DNA from: DASXMX01 sp036495445
Lineage (GTDB): Bacteria; Planctomycetota; Phycisphaerae; Tepidisphaerales; Tepidisphaeraceae
Direction of reading: 5' to 3'
NCBI GenBank assembly: GCA_036495445.1
Contig: DASXMX010000335.1
Span: 1 to 7,695 of the forward strand
Length of the DNA stretch: 7,695 nucleotides
The translations under genes and the position numbers were made by a program. Within the stretch, counting starts at the first letter, position 1. Every line of letters begins with the position of its first letter. This document shows, one piece after another, positions 1 through 7,695 of this stretch. A model generated the notes under the pieces. The model saw only the letters and a program-made list of their open reading frames with translations, was not told the origin of the DNA and searched no databases.

Positions 1-59
1 TCCATGAACGACTTGATGATCCGCTCCCGCGCTTCCCGACGTGTCGTACGCGCAGCCAT
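1..59 (-). CDS. 5' fragment of an unidentified minus-strand gene
   Basis: Only the first 19 codons are inside the window, and they continue off the left edge without a stop. The peptide begins MAARTTRREARERIIKSFM: basic, Arg-rich and probably helical. Such a start occurs in many small DNA-binding or regulatory proteins, but it is too short to assign a family. The start is well supported by an AAGGAGG site (minus strand, 70 to 64) four bases before the ATG. It is divergent from the sulfatase maturase at 215, so the roughly 155 bases between them probably hold both promoters. No function is proposed. Confidence 0.6.
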   Translation of the reverse strand, partial: MAARTTRREARERIIKSFM

Positions 60-63
60 GCAT

Positions 64-70
64 CCTCCTT
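64..70 (-). promoter_or_regulatory. Strong Shine-Dalgarno site of the left-edge gene
   Basis: The plus strand reads CCTCCTT, so the minus strand carries AAGGAGG four bases before the ATG at 59. A second ATG at 63-61 is too close to this site and out of frame with the open reading frame, which favours 59 as the start. It is the only near-perfect ribosome binding site in the window. Confidence 0.65.
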
Positions 71-214
71 GACCGGTGGTTTTTCCCCCTCATCCAAATC
101 TACCCGAAAACCGCCCGCGTCGGACGTGGCGCACCCCCGCTGCACCTGAACCGCTAGATTCGCTGGACGCCGGCCCGCGATCCCGCGACACTACACCTGC
201 CTGGCATTTTCCCG

Positions 215-1729
<1,515 letters not shown>

Positions 1730-1731
1730 CG

Positions 1732-3000
1732 CTAACGGGCGCCGCCGATCGCGGCATCGAGGTCGCCGTTGCATTTGGCGAGGACGCGCTCGCGGCGTTC
1801 ATAGCTGTGGCGGGCAACGTCGCCGATCGCGCTGCTTCGTTGAGAGATGTATTGCGACAGCCGGGCGATGTCGGTCGTGCTGGCCGGGACGTCCTGCTGC
1901 ATCCGCCGGGACACTTCCAACACGCCGGCGTACCACGGCAGGTTCAGGCGCAGCGAGGATTCGATGGACCGCAATTTCGGCAATCTGGCGTCCAGTTCGC
2001 CCTTCGCGGCCCGGTAGGATGAGCACTCGGCACCCCAGGCGACCACCCCGCCGGACAAGGGCACGGTACCGATCGTGCAGACGAATTCCTCCTCGACCAG
2101 GCTCGTGTTCAAGCTGTAGACCACGCGGACGCGCGAGGCCTTCACCTGCACACCGGGCACGTGCTGGAACTTGGGAAGCTCGTCGCGGGCCAGTTCCGGC
2201 AGGTCGGTTTCGGCAAGGAATCGGGGATTCGCGGCGTCGGTTCGGAACCGCGGAAGGATGATCCGCCGGACATAGTCGGCCGGCGAGGCGACGGGCGCAC
2301 GAACTTCGGACCCCATGTAGATGCCGCCGGCCACGTCGTGAACGGAAACCCCGTCGATGAAGGACTCGCGCGGGAAGATCGAAAGGCGGGTCGGCCCGTT
2401 GGGTTCCGAGACCGACCCGGCGATCACCGCCGGGTCGTACGGGTTCTGCCGCCAGACGACATCCAGCCGGCACTTCCATCCGTCCGGGACGCGCAGCGAC
2501 GCGGCTTCACAATCCATCATCGCGTCGTTGACGGCGACCGGCTTGAGTTCCATGCGAGTGGTCGGTCGCGTGGCCGGGGCCGTTGTAGCGGCTGTCGGCC
2601 GGGAGGTCGGCGTTTCTCCAATGCCCGACGTGGCGGCATAGGCAGGACGCGTGGGCGGGAGCCGCGTCAAGCGGTATATCGTCCCGCCCGTTTCAAACGT
2701 CAGCGTTGATCCGGCGAGGGTCGCGGCGAAATCAAATGCGTCTTCACCGCGTTGGAATTTTCCGAGGAGATGATCCGCACCGCGCGTCGCCGTGAAGGGA
2801 AAGTATCGCCCGCCGAAGTAGAGGTTGCCGATATACCCGGGGCGTTGCGGGTGGGGATCGAGCGCGATCTCGACCCGGAGTCGATCGCCCGAGAACGAGC
2901 CCACAAACGGATCAGGCCCGGCCGTCGATGCTCCGGCTGCCAGTGCGATCAAAAGAAATGGCAAAGCCGAAAAAATAGAGAGCAATGCCATTCGTCTCAT
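1732..3000 (-). CDS. Exported two-domain protein of unknown function
   Basis: I do not recognise a named family. With ATG 3000 the protein is 422 aa. Residues 1-28 form a signal peptide: MRRM, then a hydrophobic run ending in AAGASTAG. Residues about 31-114 form a beta-rich domain with alternating short strands and G-rich turns (DPFVGSFSGDRL, then YIGNLYFGGRYFPFTA, ending TFETGGTIYRLTRL). It resembles a lipocalin-like barrel module that I recall from many uncharacterised exported proteins. Residues about 115-149 are a Thr/Pro/Arg linker. Residues 150-422 form a second domain starting VPDGWKCRL, possibly PsbP/Mog1-like (weak guess), with scattered cysteines. The frame is open from a GTG at 3027, but starting there puts nine extra residues before the signal peptide. 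ATG 3000 follows a modest GGGGCAGG and is preferred. It converges on the maturase with a two-base gap and is divergent from the methyltransferase. Probable site: periplasm or cell envelope. Confidence 0.8.
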   Translation of the reverse strand: MRRMALLSIFSALPFLLIALAAGASTAGPDPFVGSFSGDRLRVEIALDPHPQRPGYIGNLYFGGRYFPFTATRGADHLLGKFQRGEDAFDFAATLAGSTLTFETGGTIYRLTRLPPTRPAYAATSGIGETPTSRPTAATTAPATRPTTRMELKPVAVNDAMMDCEAASLRVPDGWKCRLDVVWRQNPYDPAVIAGSVSEPNGPTRLSIFPRESFIDGVSVHDVAGGIYMGSEVRAPVASPADYVRRIILPRFRTDAANPRFLAETDLPELARDELPKFQHVPGVQVKASRVRVVYSLNTSLVEEEFVCTIGTVPLSGGVVAWGAECSSYRAAKGELDARLPKLRSIESSLRLNLPWYAGVLEVSRRMQQDVPASTTDIARLSQYISQRSSAIGDVARHSYERRERVLAKCNGDLDAAIGGAR

Positions 3001-3169
3001 CACCTGCCCCGATCTCGTCAAGGACACACAGGTTGCTCAGAAGTTGGGAAAGTGGCTTGAGACAGACTCCTTTTCCGGGTTGAGTGTGAGATGGAACACT
3101 GAGTGGGAGGGGAACCTATCGCACTCTTGCTGACCCAGCATACCGAGCCCGTTATAGGTCGTGTAAGTA

Positions 3170-3183
3170 CCGTAATTTTACGG
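3170..3183. promoter_or_regulatory. Palindromic candidate operator next to a possible -10 box
   Basis: CCGTAATTTTACGG has perfect 6-base arms around TT. It lies two bases upstream of TAGAAT (3186-3191), which matches the -10 consensus in five of six positions on the plus strand. No good -35 is present at 16-18 bases, as expected if an activator is needed or if this is not a promoter. A dimeric regulator bound here would cover the -35/-10 spacer of a methyltransferase promoter. Palindrome seen directly; function inferred. Confidence 0.35.
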
Positions 3184-3304
3184 ATTAGAATGGATTCTGA
3201 GCCACTTCGGACTGTTGACAGCAAACGAAAGTATTGTGGGAGCACCTCGGATTTTGGTAACCAAGCTCGTGGGTTGTGGCCCTGGGCGTAATGACGGTTT
3301 GGGT

Positions 3305-3359
3305 GGACGGCCTTTGGTTGGGTGACCGAGGCCATCCGCGCACATCAGCCGCGCGTTTT
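3305..3359 (+). promoter_or_regulatory. Tandem hairpins in the methyltransferase leader, possible attenuator
   Basis: The first hairpin is 3305-3337. GGACGGCCTTTGGT pairs with ACCGAGGCCATCC with one mismatch, one wobble and one bulge around a six-base loop. The second is CGCGC (3337-3341), a nine-base loop, then GCGCG (3351-3355), followed directly by TTTT (3356-3359). A GC stem plus a T run is terminator-like, and it sits 47 bases before the methyltransferase ATG, where it could act as an attenuator. The stem is only five pairs and the T run is short, so it may be weak or incidental. It does not match any riboswitch class I can recall. Confidence 0.3.
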
Positions 3360-3395
3360 GTGTCCCATTGCGCCCGGGATCTGCATCGGGAAGGC

Positions 3396-3400
3396 AAGGG
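3396..3400 (+). promoter_or_regulatory. Shine-Dalgarno-like site deciding the methyltransferase start
   Basis: AAGGG lies six bases before ATG 3407. The frame is open further upstream to a TTG at 3368, but that codon has no ribosome binding site and would add 13 residues of no recognisable character. The site therefore favours ATG 3407. Confidence 0.45.
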
Positions 3401-3406
3401 TTGTGT

Positions 3407-4570
3407 ATGGCGGTCGTGACGTCCTCGTCGTCGAGCGCAAGCAGTGATGTTCTGCCCGTTCACCGTACGATAGAAGCTCTCGAAAGCAAAACGGATTCGG
3501 CCGGCTGCATCGCGGTGCTGGACGAATGTTATCGGCTGTTGACCTCGGGGCAGGTCCGTGCGGGGATGGACCTGCTGATGGACCGGCTCTCGCGGTTGCG
3601 GCGGGCGCACGGGTCGGAGCAATGGGACGTCGTCTTCCTGGCCGAAGCGATCCGCCATCCGATCAGCCGGTTGATCTGGCAGGACCCGTTCACCGACCAC
3701 TCGTTCCGCAAACCGCGAGGGTACCCGGGCGACGCCGCGCTGCTCGACTACATCTACGGCCGGACCGGCATCCCCGAAGGCACGTCCGAGTTGGGCGAGG
3801 CGATCTTCCAGGTCAACCGCGACCGGCAGGCCCCGCGCAGCGTGCGGTCCCGCGCGCAGATTCTCGCGCGGGCAATCGACGAGGCCGCCGCGCGATTCGA
3901 CTCGCCGCGGATCCTGTCGATCGCCTGCGGCCATCTGCGCGAGGCGGAGATGTCGTCGGCGGTGATGGACGGCCGCGTCGGCGAACTCATCGCGCTCGAC
4001 CAGGACCCGCTGTCGCTGGCCGAGGTCGATCGGGCGTACGGCGCCAAAGGCGTGCGTCCCGTCCAGCAGTCCGTCCGCAACATCATCGCCGGCAAGACCG
4101 ACTACCGCGACCTGCACCTGGTCTACGCGGCCGGGCTGTACGACTATCTCTCCGATCGCGTCGCCGCCCGGCTCACGGAACTGATGTTCGACATGCTCGC
4201 CCCGGGCGGAAGTCTGCTGGTCGCCAACTTCGCGCCGTGCGTCGAAGACCTGGGGTACATCGAGTCGTACATGGGTTGGAAGCTCATCTATCGCGAGCCG
4301 GAGCAGATGACCGCGCTGGCCGCCGGGATTCCGTCCAGCCAATGGAAGTCCCACCGCCTCTTCTGGGACGAGCACGAGAGCATCATCTTCCTGGAGATCA
4401 CCAAGCGGCAGACGATCAAGCCGACGGTCACGTTCTTGGCGGACCCGCTCAATGTCGCGGTGCCGGGCTTGGCGAATGTGACGACGGGCGATCGGGTGCG
4501 ATCCCGAAACGGGGCGCATCCTCACAACGGGGTCCGCAACAACGGGGCGGAGAATCCGAGCGAGCGATGA
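3407..4570 (+). CDS. Class I SAM-dependent methyltransferase, possibly PhcB-like (fatty acid methyl ester signal)
   Basis: 387 aa, cytoplasmic; transfers a methyl group from SAM to an unknown acceptor. The conserved signature FRKPRGYPGD is at residues 100-109. Motif I is ILSIACGHLREAE (169-181), with ACGxxRE in place of the usual GxGxG. The acidic loop is ELIALDQDP (193-201). The core strand and helix LVYAAGLYDYLSDR follow from 238, then LAPGGSLLVANF. The set PRGYPGD, ACGxxRE and AGLYDYL recurs, as I recall, in proteins annotated as making 3-hydroxypalmitic acid methyl ester (the Ralstonia PhcB signal). That substrate is inferred and cannot be read from the sequence. The N-terminus is Ser-rich. 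Residues after about 340 form a poorly conserved tail with three AACGGGG repeats in the DNA (4508, 4526, 4541). The stop overlaps the desaturase start as ATGA, so the two genes are probably translationally coupled. Close alternative: a methyltransferase acting on another lipid or carotenoid. Confidence 0.85.
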   Translation: MAVVTSSSSSASSDVLPVHRTIEALESKTDSAGCIAVLDECYRLLTSGQVRAGMDLLMDRLSRLRRAHGSEQWDVVFLAEAIRHPISRLIWQDPFTDHSFRKPRGYPGDAALLDYIYGRTGIPEGTSELGEAIFQVNRDRQAPRSVRSRAQILARAIDEAAARFDSPRILSIACGHLREAEMSSAVMDGRVGELIALDQDPLSLAEVDRAYGAKGVRPVQQSVRNIIAGKTDYRDLHLVYAAGLYDYLSDRVAARLTELMFDMLAPGGSLLVANFAPCVEDLGYIESYMGWKLIYREPEQMTALAAGIPSSQWKSHRLFWDEHESIIFLEITKRQTIKPTVTFLADPLNVAVPGLANVTTGDRVRSRNGAHPHNGVRNNGAENPSER

Positions 4571-5337
4571 AAGCGAATCCCACCCTCATCCTGTGTGCGG
4601 CGGTGCTGTCGGTCTTCGCCGGCGGGCTCGCCCTCGCGCTGGCCCTGCCGCATCCCGGCTGGCCGGTCCTGGCCGCCCTCGCGGCGGGCGAGAGCGTCAC
4701 GATCTTCGTCCTCTACATCGTCATCCACGACGCCGCCCACCGCACGGCCAGCAAGCAGCGACGATTGAACGAGGCGATGCTGTTCGCCTGCGGGGTGGTC
4801 TTCCTGTTCGACCCGTACCTCTACCGCCGCCTGCACCTCACGCATCACGCGCACACGAACGAGGCATCCGACCCGGACCGGTTCACCGCCTCCCGGTTTC
4901 TGGCCGTCCGTTGGGCCAAGTCGTTCCTGATCGCCGTTTCCTATTACGGCTACTCGCTGCGCCGATTCCGCAAGAACCGGCGGCTGTTCCTGCACCTGGC
5001 GTTCACGCCCACGCTGATCGCCCTGCTCTGGGTCGTGTTTCACGTGATTGGCCGGATGGACGTGCTGGTGGCCGGCTGGTTCGTGCCGGACTTCATCGCG
5101 ATCGGGTTTCTCGGGTTCGCGCTGACCGCCTGGCCTCATCACCCTGCCGAGGACACCAGCCGGATCGGCAGTGCCCGAAACATAGACGTGCCCAAGGTGA
5201 TGCAGTGGCTGCTGGGGTATCAGCACCTGCACCTCGTGCATCATTACGCGCCATCGGTCCCCTGGCACGGGCTGCCGGATTACTGGCGGACTAACAAGGA
5301 CCGGCTGGTGGCGAAGGGCGCTCCCCCCGTTCCCTGA
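4567..5337 (+). CDS. Membrane fatty acid desaturase / carotenoid hydroxylase-type di-iron oxygenase
   Basis: 256 aa integral membrane protein of the fatty acid desaturase superfamily. It would use a di-iron centre and O2 to desaturate or hydroxylate a lipid chain at the inner membrane. All three histidine boxes are present: HDAAH (54-58), HLTHH (90-94) and HLVHH (222-226). Hydrophobic segments lie about 4-27, 33-52, 67-82, 108-123, 138-155 and 168-190. The size and the Y-Q-H-L-H-L-V-H-H box also fit beta-carotene hydroxylase (CrtR-like) relatives, so the substrate class (acyl chain or carotenoid) is open. Nothing else in the window points to carotenoid synthesis. The ATG overlaps the methyltransferase stop by four bases. 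The frame is open far upstream through the methyltransferase, but that part is a GC-rich shadow with no desaturase homology. It converges on the fadL-type gene with a gap of 21 bases. Confidence 0.88.
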   Translation: MKANPTLILCAAVLSVFAGGLALALALPHPGWPVLAALAAGESVTIFVLYIVIHDAAHRTASKQRRLNEAMLFACGVVFLFDPYLYRRLHLTHHAHTNEASDPDRFTASRFLAVRWAKSFLIAVSYYGYSLRRFRKNRRLFLHLAFTPTLIALLWVVFHVIGRMDVLVAGWFVPDFIAIGFLGFALTAWPHHPAEDTSRIGSARNIDVPKVMQWLLGYQHLHLVHHYAPSVPWHGLPDYWRTNKDRLVAKGAPPVP

Positions 5338-5358
5338 AATGCGCCGAGTGCCGCCGGC

Positions 5359-6591
5359 TCAGAATTTCACGCCCGCGGTGATCATGAAGCCCATCATGTT
5401 CGTGTGCCAGCTCCCATCGACATACGGGGCGTTGGTCCCGTCGCTGATGTTGCGCGTCTCGCGCAAGATGAACAGGTACGCGGCATCGATGAACCATCGG
5501 TCGGCCGAGTACCCCAGGCCCACGCTGAACAGGTGGTAATTCGAGTCGGGCACGAGCGGGGAGAACGTGGACGCCGGCACGGCGCTGTTCCCGTACGCGT
5601 ATCCGCCGCGGATCGCCCAGTGGCTGTTCAGGTCGTATTGCGTGCCGAACCGGAACGACCAACTATCGTGATATTTGGTCGGAATCGTGCTCCCGTTGAA
5701 CACGGAATTGGGAGATTGGATCTTGATCTCCTGGAGCGTGCTCCAGTTACTCCAGACCACGTCCGCCTCGAGTTTCCACGGGAGGAAGGGGCGCACCGCA
5801 TAGGCGATGCCGGCGATCTGCGGCATCTTGATCGGGGCCGTGGCGGGGCTGGGGCCGATCGGCGGAATCCCCTTGGCCTCGATGCTCGCCTGGGCATCGA
5901 TATTCAGCGTAAACGGGGAGTGATAAAACGCGCCGAGTGTGTTTCGCTCATCGATCTTCCACATCACGGCGGGAGATGCGCCAACCGCCCAGTCGTCGCC
6001 GTGCAGACGTGTATACCCGCGCGGCGTGGGCGGCGGGCCGAGAACCTGCGAGTGTTCCAGGTCCAGCGTCGCGTAGTAGACATTCAGGCCGACGCCCACG
6101 GAGAGGCCATCGACGATCTCGTATGCAACGGTCGGCTGCATGTTGATCGTGTACAGGTGCCCTCGGGTCATGATCGTTTCCAGCGGCCCGGTCTGTCCCC
6201 AATCCTCGCGCAAGCCGAAGACGTTGTTCACGCCCAGCCCAAAGCGGAACCGATCCAGTCCGAAGTCACTCTCGGCATAGAACTGCGGCAGGAACGAGTA
6301 CTGGTGCATCGAGGCATCGCCCTGACCCTGCGACCCGTGGAAGTGGTAATCCGGAAGCACGAAGTAACCGCCGGCCTGGATGTTGGTGCCGTGCAGTTGC
6401 GTGAGGCCCGCCGGGTTGTACCAGATCGCCGACGGATCATCCGCCTGTGCGGCGAAGGCCTCGGCCTGTCCGCTTGCCCGGGCGCCTTGCTGCAGCACTT
6501 CGAATGCACCACCGAAGGCGTGGCCGGACGCGAACAGGACGACACCGGCTGCCAACACAGTTGAACGGCTCGCCACACGTGAGATTCGCAT
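5359..6591 (-). CDS. FadL/OMPP1/TodX-family outer-membrane channel for hydrophobic compounds
   Basis: 410 aa outer-membrane beta-barrel. The family brings long-chain fatty acids, aromatic hydrocarbons and similar lipophilic molecules across the outer membrane. A basic N-terminus and hydrophobic run to about residue 25 (ending ASGHA) form a signal peptide. The mature start GAFEVLQQGARASGQAEAFA is the plug/hatch region typical of FadL. The family signature SAIWYNPAGL is at 54-63. The rest alternates strands rich in Y, W and G, and the protein ends MITAGVKF with the terminal Phe expected of a barrel. The length is normal for the family. An AGGA about ten bases before the ATG is the only ribosome binding hint. 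It is divergent from the histidine kinase and convergent with the desaturase. The substrate is unknown; beside a lipid methyltransferase and desaturase, a fatty-acid-derived molecule is plausible. Confidence 0.92.
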   Translation of the reverse strand: MRISRVASRSTVLAAGVVLFASGHAFGGAFEVLQQGARASGQAEAFAAQADDPSAIWYNPAGLTQLHGTNIQAGGYFVLPDYHFHGSQGQGDASMHQYSFLPQFYAESDFGLDRFRFGLGVNNVFGLREDWGQTGPLETIMTRGHLYTINMQPTVAYEIVDGLSVGVGLNVYYATLDLEHSQVLGPPPTPRGYTRLHGDDWAVGASPAVMWKIDERNTLGAFYHSPFTLNIDAQASIEAKGIPPIGPSPATAPIKMPQIAGIAYAVRPFLPWKLEADVVWSNWSTLQEIKIQSPNSVFNGSTIPTKYHDSWSFRFGTQYDLNSHWAIRGGYAYGNSAVPASTFSPLVPDSNYHLFSVGLGYSADRWFIDAAYLFILRETRNISDGTNAPYVDGSWHTNMMGFMITAGVKF

Positions 6592-6852
6592 GATTCTGAG
6601 TTCCTGGTCGCAGCGGACGATGGCCTGTCAAAGTTTGCGGCCTGCGACAGTCGCATCATCGTCAGGGATTGGGGCGGTCCTTAGGCGCGGGCGGGATTTA
6701 ACGGTCCACGGATCGTCCGTCCGAGAAAATGGGCCCCGCACTTCCCGAAAAAGATGGGTCTCGATTCATCGGCCGCCCGCAAGTTGGGGCAAATTGTGTC
6801 GATATTGCGAGGTAGGCGACCGACGAATGACCCCCGCGCCGAGAACGCATCG
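6592..6852. promoter_or_regulatory. Divergent control region between the FadL-type gene and the kinase
   Basis: These 261 bases should carry promoters in both directions. Visible elements are an imperfect stem (GACGATG 6616-6622 with CATCGTC 6657-6663, and CTGTC 6625-6629 with GACAG 6646-6650) and a hyphenated palindrome ACGGA-TCG-TCCGT (6708-6720). The stem would lie in the leader of the FadL-type transcript. The palindrome could be an operator shared by both genes. I found no convincing -35/-10 pair in either direction. The kinase ATG has no clear Shine-Dalgarno sequence. Confidence 0.35.
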
Positions 6853-7695
6853 ATGGCCACAGCATCGCTGAAAACCTGCAGCCCCGAACTCGCCACCGCG
6901 TTCAACGAATTCGACCGCGGCCTCCGCGTTCGTCAGGCCACGTTGGCCTATGTCCTGGGGTTATTCCTGATTCCCAGCGGATGGATGCTCGACTACTTCG
7001 TCTATCCATCGCTGCTCTGGAAACACCTCGAGGTCCGCCTCGTCTGCAGCGCGGTCCTGCTCCCCTGCCTGGGCGTCCTGTTCACCAAGTGGGGGCAACG
7101 GCACGCGCGAATCACCGACAAGGGGTGCACGATCATCCCGATGCTTGCCGTCTGCTGGATGATCTATACGTCGGAAGGGGCCATGTCCCCCTACTATGCG
7201 GGGTTGAACTTCACCCTGGTCGGTGCCTGCCTGGTCCTGCCGTACACGTTCAAAGAGGGCACGCTGTTCACCGTATTCGTGATGGTGACGTACCTGGCGG
7301 CCTGCTTGCTGCACAGCGCGGTGCGGCCACCCGGGGCCGTCGACCAGCCGGGCGCCGTCACCTCCGGAAGCCTGGCGGCGAACCTCTACTTCCTCGTGGG
7401 CAACGGCATGATCTGCGCCGCCGCCTGCCATTACCGGTTCCTCCGGCGGTTCGAGGATTTCCGCCTCCGTCACGAACTGGACGTCAACAACAAGGAACTC
7501 GCCTCTACCCTGAAAAAGCTGCAGGAAACGGAAGTGCAGCTCGTCCAGTCCGAAAAGATGAACGCGCTGGGCAAGCTGTCGGCGGGCCTGCTCCACGAGG
7601 TGAACAACCCGCTCAACTTCACCTTCATGGCCCTGCAGATGGCCGAGCAGGAGGCCGAGGGGAACGCGAGCCTGCAGGACACGCTCAAGGACATC
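6853..7695 (+). CDS. Six-TM sensor histidine kinase, CqsS/LqsS/PhcS-like (3' truncated by window)
   Basis: 281 codons are present, with no stop before the window edge. Hydrophobic segments at about 30-50, 62-78, 92-106, 115-132, 137-156 and 177-195 give a probable six-pass inner-membrane sensor domain. A charged, coiled-coil-like helix (198-235) follows, then the HisKA dimerisation helix with LSAGLLHEVNNPLNF. H248 is the expected phospho-acceptor. The catalytic ATPase domain and any receiver domain would lie beyond the edge. In the sensor part, the landmarks G36, P41, the aromatic stretch to YP (P52), then LEVR (R62) follow the order and nearly the spacing I recall from CqsS and LqsS, where this region perceives small lipophilic autoinducers. 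This is from memory and unaligned. ATG 6853 is chosen because the protein becomes sensible there, with a short cytoplasmic N-terminus before the first membrane span. It would signal to a response regulator not seen here. Confidence 0.87.
   Translation, partial: MATASLKTCSPELATAFNEFDRGLRVRQATLAYVLGLFLIPSGWMLDYFVYPSLLWKHLEVRLVCSAVLLPCLGVLFTKWGQRHARITDKGCTIIPMLAVCWMIYTSEGAMSPYYAGLNFTLVGACLVLPYTFKEGTLFTVFVMVTYLAACLLHSAVRPPGAVDQPGAVTSGSLAANLYFLVGNGMICAAACHYRFLRRFEDFRLRHELDVNNKELASTLKKLQETEVQLVQSEKMNALGKLSAGLLHEVNNPLNFTFMALQMAEQEAEGNASLQDTLKDI

Larger units (their letters stand above)
3001..3406. other. Non-coding divergent spacer with palindrome and hairpins
   Basis: This is the longest gene-free stretch in the window. 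It separates the minus-strand exported protein from the plus-strand methyltransferase, so it should hold promoters for both. Its left part is less GC-rich than the genes around it. It contains a 14-base palindrome (3170-3183), a TAGAAT box that could be a -10 (3186-3191), a long hairpin (3305-3337) and a short GC hairpin followed by TTTT (3337-3359). The short open frames crossing it have no ribosome binding sites or recognisable proteins. I found no convincing -35/-10 pair for the minus-strand gene. Confidence 0.6.

Noticed and set aside
3001..3027. GTG at 3027 as the start of the exported protein.
   Set aside because: It puts nine extra residues before the signal peptide. ATG 3000 has a modest purine-rich site upstream and gives a standard signal peptide.
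3215..3220. Perfect TTGACA as a -35 box.
   Set aside because: No -10-like sequence follows at 16-18 bases, so it does not form a recognisable promoter alone.
3185..4525. Long antisense open frame (446 codons) opposite the methyltransferase.
   Set aside because: Arg/Asp/Val/Gly-rich composition typical of a reverse-strand shadow, with no recognisable domain and no start signal.
3526..4566. The desaturase frame stays open far upstream, suggesting a 603-residue fusion protein.
   Set aside because: The upstream part is Arg/Pro/Gly/Ala-rich and has no domain. The methyltransferase in the other frame has clear motifs across the same bases, so this is a GC-driven shadow and the desaturase starts at 4567.
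4522..5268. Antisense open frame opposite the desaturase.
   Set aside because: A shadow: the plus strand carries the three His boxes and the membrane segments.
5404..6564. Plus-strand open frame (386 codons) opposite the FadL-type gene.
   Set aside because: Arg/Val/His-rich shadow with no domain. The minus strand has a signal peptide, the NPAGL motif and a terminal Phe.

Overview
This GC-rich window is gene-dense and reads as chromosomal DNA from a Planctomycetota-type bacterium, perhaps Phycisphaerae. The grounds are a sulfatase maturase with a SEC-C tail, weak or absent Shine-Dalgarno sites at most genes, and a Thr/Pro-rich linker in an exported protein. That taxonomic placement is inference. 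I see no tRNA, rRNA, CRISPR array, transposase or integrase.

Layout, left to right. (1) The first 59 bases are the 5' end of an unidentified minus-strand gene with a strong ribosome binding site. (2) 215-1729 (+) is an anaerobic sulfatase-maturating radical SAM enzyme. A GC-rich palindromic repeat lies inside it, in frame, between the catalytic core and the SPASM domain. (3) 1732-3000 (-) is an exported two-domain protein of unknown function that converges on the maturase with a 2-base gap. (4) About 400 non-coding bases (3001-3406) hold a perfect short palindrome and two hairpins. (5) 3407-4570 (+) is a class I SAM methyltransferase, and 4567-5337 (+) is a membrane fatty acid desaturase/hydroxylase. 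They overlap by four bases (ATGA) and form an operon. (6) 5359-6591 (-) is a FadL-type outer-membrane channel for hydrophobic molecules. (7) 6853 to the window end (+) is a histidine kinase with about six membrane segments, cut off just after its phospho-acceptor histidine box.

The right half can be read as one functional neighbourhood. The methyltransferase resembles what I recall of enzymes annotated as making fatty acid methyl ester signals (PhcB type). The desaturase could modify the acyl chain. FadL proteins move long-chain fatty acids and other lipophilic molecules across the outer membrane. The kinase's membrane domain has the landmark pattern I recall from the quorum-sensing kinases CqsS, LqsS and PhcS. 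Together they suggest a lipid-signal synthesis, transport and sensing locus. This is a hypothesis from domain content and gene order and has not been shown. The left half concerns sulfatase activation, and its own surprise is the palindromic repeat translated as part of the enzyme.
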